This document shows, piece by piece, positions 5,800-6,303 of a stretch of 6,303 nucleotides of DNA. Each line of letters opens with the position of its first letter. Within the stretch, counting starts at the first letter, position 1. The position numbers were made by a program, and so were the translations under genes. Source of the stretch: Planctomycetota bacterium (GTDB lineage: Bacteria; Planctomycetota; UBA1135; UBA2386); the NCBI GenBank assembly GCA_020425885.1, contig JAGQRA010000615.1, positions 1 to 6,303 of the forward strand, written 5' to 3'. The notes beneath the pieces are model-generated. The model had not been told where the DNA came from and did not search any database. It saw only the letters and a list, made by a program, of their open reading frames with translations.

Positions 5800-6303
5800 A
5801 TGCCCACCTACGTCCTCGGCATCTCCGCGTTCTATCACGACTCCGCCGCAGCCCTGCTGCGCGACGGCGAGATCGTCGCGGCGGTCCAGGAAGAGCGCTT
5901 CACGCGCAAGAAGCACGACCCGGGCTACCCCGCCAATGGCGTGCAGTACTGCCTCGAGCAGGCCGGCATCACGGCCAGGGACCTCGACTTCGTCGCGTTC
6001 TATGACAAGCCGATCCTGAAGTTCCACCGCCTGATCGAGACCTACCTGTCGTTCGCGCCGGTGGGCCTGAAGTCGTTCAGCAAGGCGGTGCCGATGTGGC
6101 TCGGCAGCAAGCTCCACATGAAGCGGCTCCTGACCAAGAGCCTCGGCTGCAAGCCGAAGAACCGCTACGTCTTCCCGGAGCACCACGAGAGCCACGCCGC
6201 GTCGGCGTTCTTCCCGTCGCCGTTCGAGGACGCCGCGATCGTGACGATGGACGGCGTCGGCGAATGGGCGACGACCTCGGTCGGCGTCGGCGAGGGCAAC
6301 AAG
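5800..6303 (+). CDS. Carbamoyltransferase, NodU/TobZ family (partial, N-terminal 168 residues)
   Basis: This family transfers a carbamoyl group from carbamoyl phosphate, through a carbamoyl-adenylate, to a hydroxyl on a sugar or natural product. The window holds 168 codons from the ATG at 5800 with no stop; family members are usually nearly 600 residues, so most of the gene is missing. The start of the Carbam_trans_N domain is typical: YVLGISAFYHDSAAALLRDG (4-23), then VQEERFTRKKHDPGYP (29-44). The metal-site motif HHESHAAS follows (128-135), then TMDGVGEW (149-156). H128, H132 and D151 have the same spacing as the iron ligands recalled for TobZ (H114, H118, D137). No Shine-Dalgarno is present, but the family's beginning fits this ATG. 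The substrate cannot be told. Together with the divergent SGNH hydrolase it suggests a glycan or small-molecule decoration locus continuing to the right. Confidence 0.93.
   Translation, partial: MPTYVLGISAFYHDSAAALLRDGEIVAAVQEERFTRKKHDPGYPANGVQYCLEQAGITARDLDFVAFYDKPILKFHRLIETYLSFAPVGLKSFSKAVPMWLGSKLHMKRLLTKSLGCKPKNRYVFPEHHESHAASAFFPSPFEDAAIVTMDGVGEWATTSVGVGEGNK

Noticed and set aside
4380..5807. A 475-codon minus-strand open frame overlapping the SGNH gene
   Set aside because: It is in another frame of the same DNA, very arginine-rich and without motifs. The other frame holds the complete set of SGNH catalytic blocks.
5024..6019. A 331-codon plus-strand open frame crossing the SGNH/carbamoyltransferase gap
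   Set aside because: Its first part is antisense to the SGNH gene and its end is out of frame with the clear carbamoyltransferase start.

Overview
This 6.3 kb, GC-rich (about two thirds G+C by eye) bacterial window holds five genes, two of them cut by the window edges. It also holds one decayed gene fragment. The gene types (an ECF sigma factor of the TIGR02999/PF07638 kind paired with a Ser/Thr kinase carrying TPRs, a secreted DUF6265 protein, and an SGNH hydrolase beside a carbamoyltransferase) fit a Gram-negative with a large regulatory genome. Planctomycetota, Acidobacteriota or a xanthomonad-like gammaproteobacterium are all possible, and the sequence does not let me choose.

Layout. Bases 1-2558 (minus) encode a transmembrane Ser/Thr kinase whose C-terminal TPR region runs off the left edge. 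Bases 2559-3158 (minus) encode the 199-residue ECF sigma factor; its TGA touches the kinase ATG, so the two form a coupled sigma-kinase operon. A 395 bp divergent gap (3159-3553) follows and contains a frameshifted remnant of an SGNH hydrolase gene. Bases 3554-4468 (plus) encode an exported 304-residue protein with a C-terminal DUF6265 domain. It converges on a minus-strand SGNH/GDSL hydrolase (4487-5770), and an 11-bp stem-loop spans both stop codons. Divergent from the hydrolase, only 29 bp away, a carbamoyltransferase of the NodU/TobZ family starts at 5800 and runs off the right edge.

Two functional units can be read. One is a signalling pair: the membrane kinase probably senses through its part beyond the membrane and controls the sigma factor made from the same message. 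The sigma factor carries threonines where ordinary ECF factors have the acidic DAED motif, which suggests activation by phosphorylation rather than release from an anti-sigma factor. The other is an SGNH/carbamoyltransferase neighbourhood, probably for decorating a glycan or small molecule. The DUF6265 protein between them has no clear link to either. No RNA genes, CRISPR arrays, insertion sequences or phage genes were seen.
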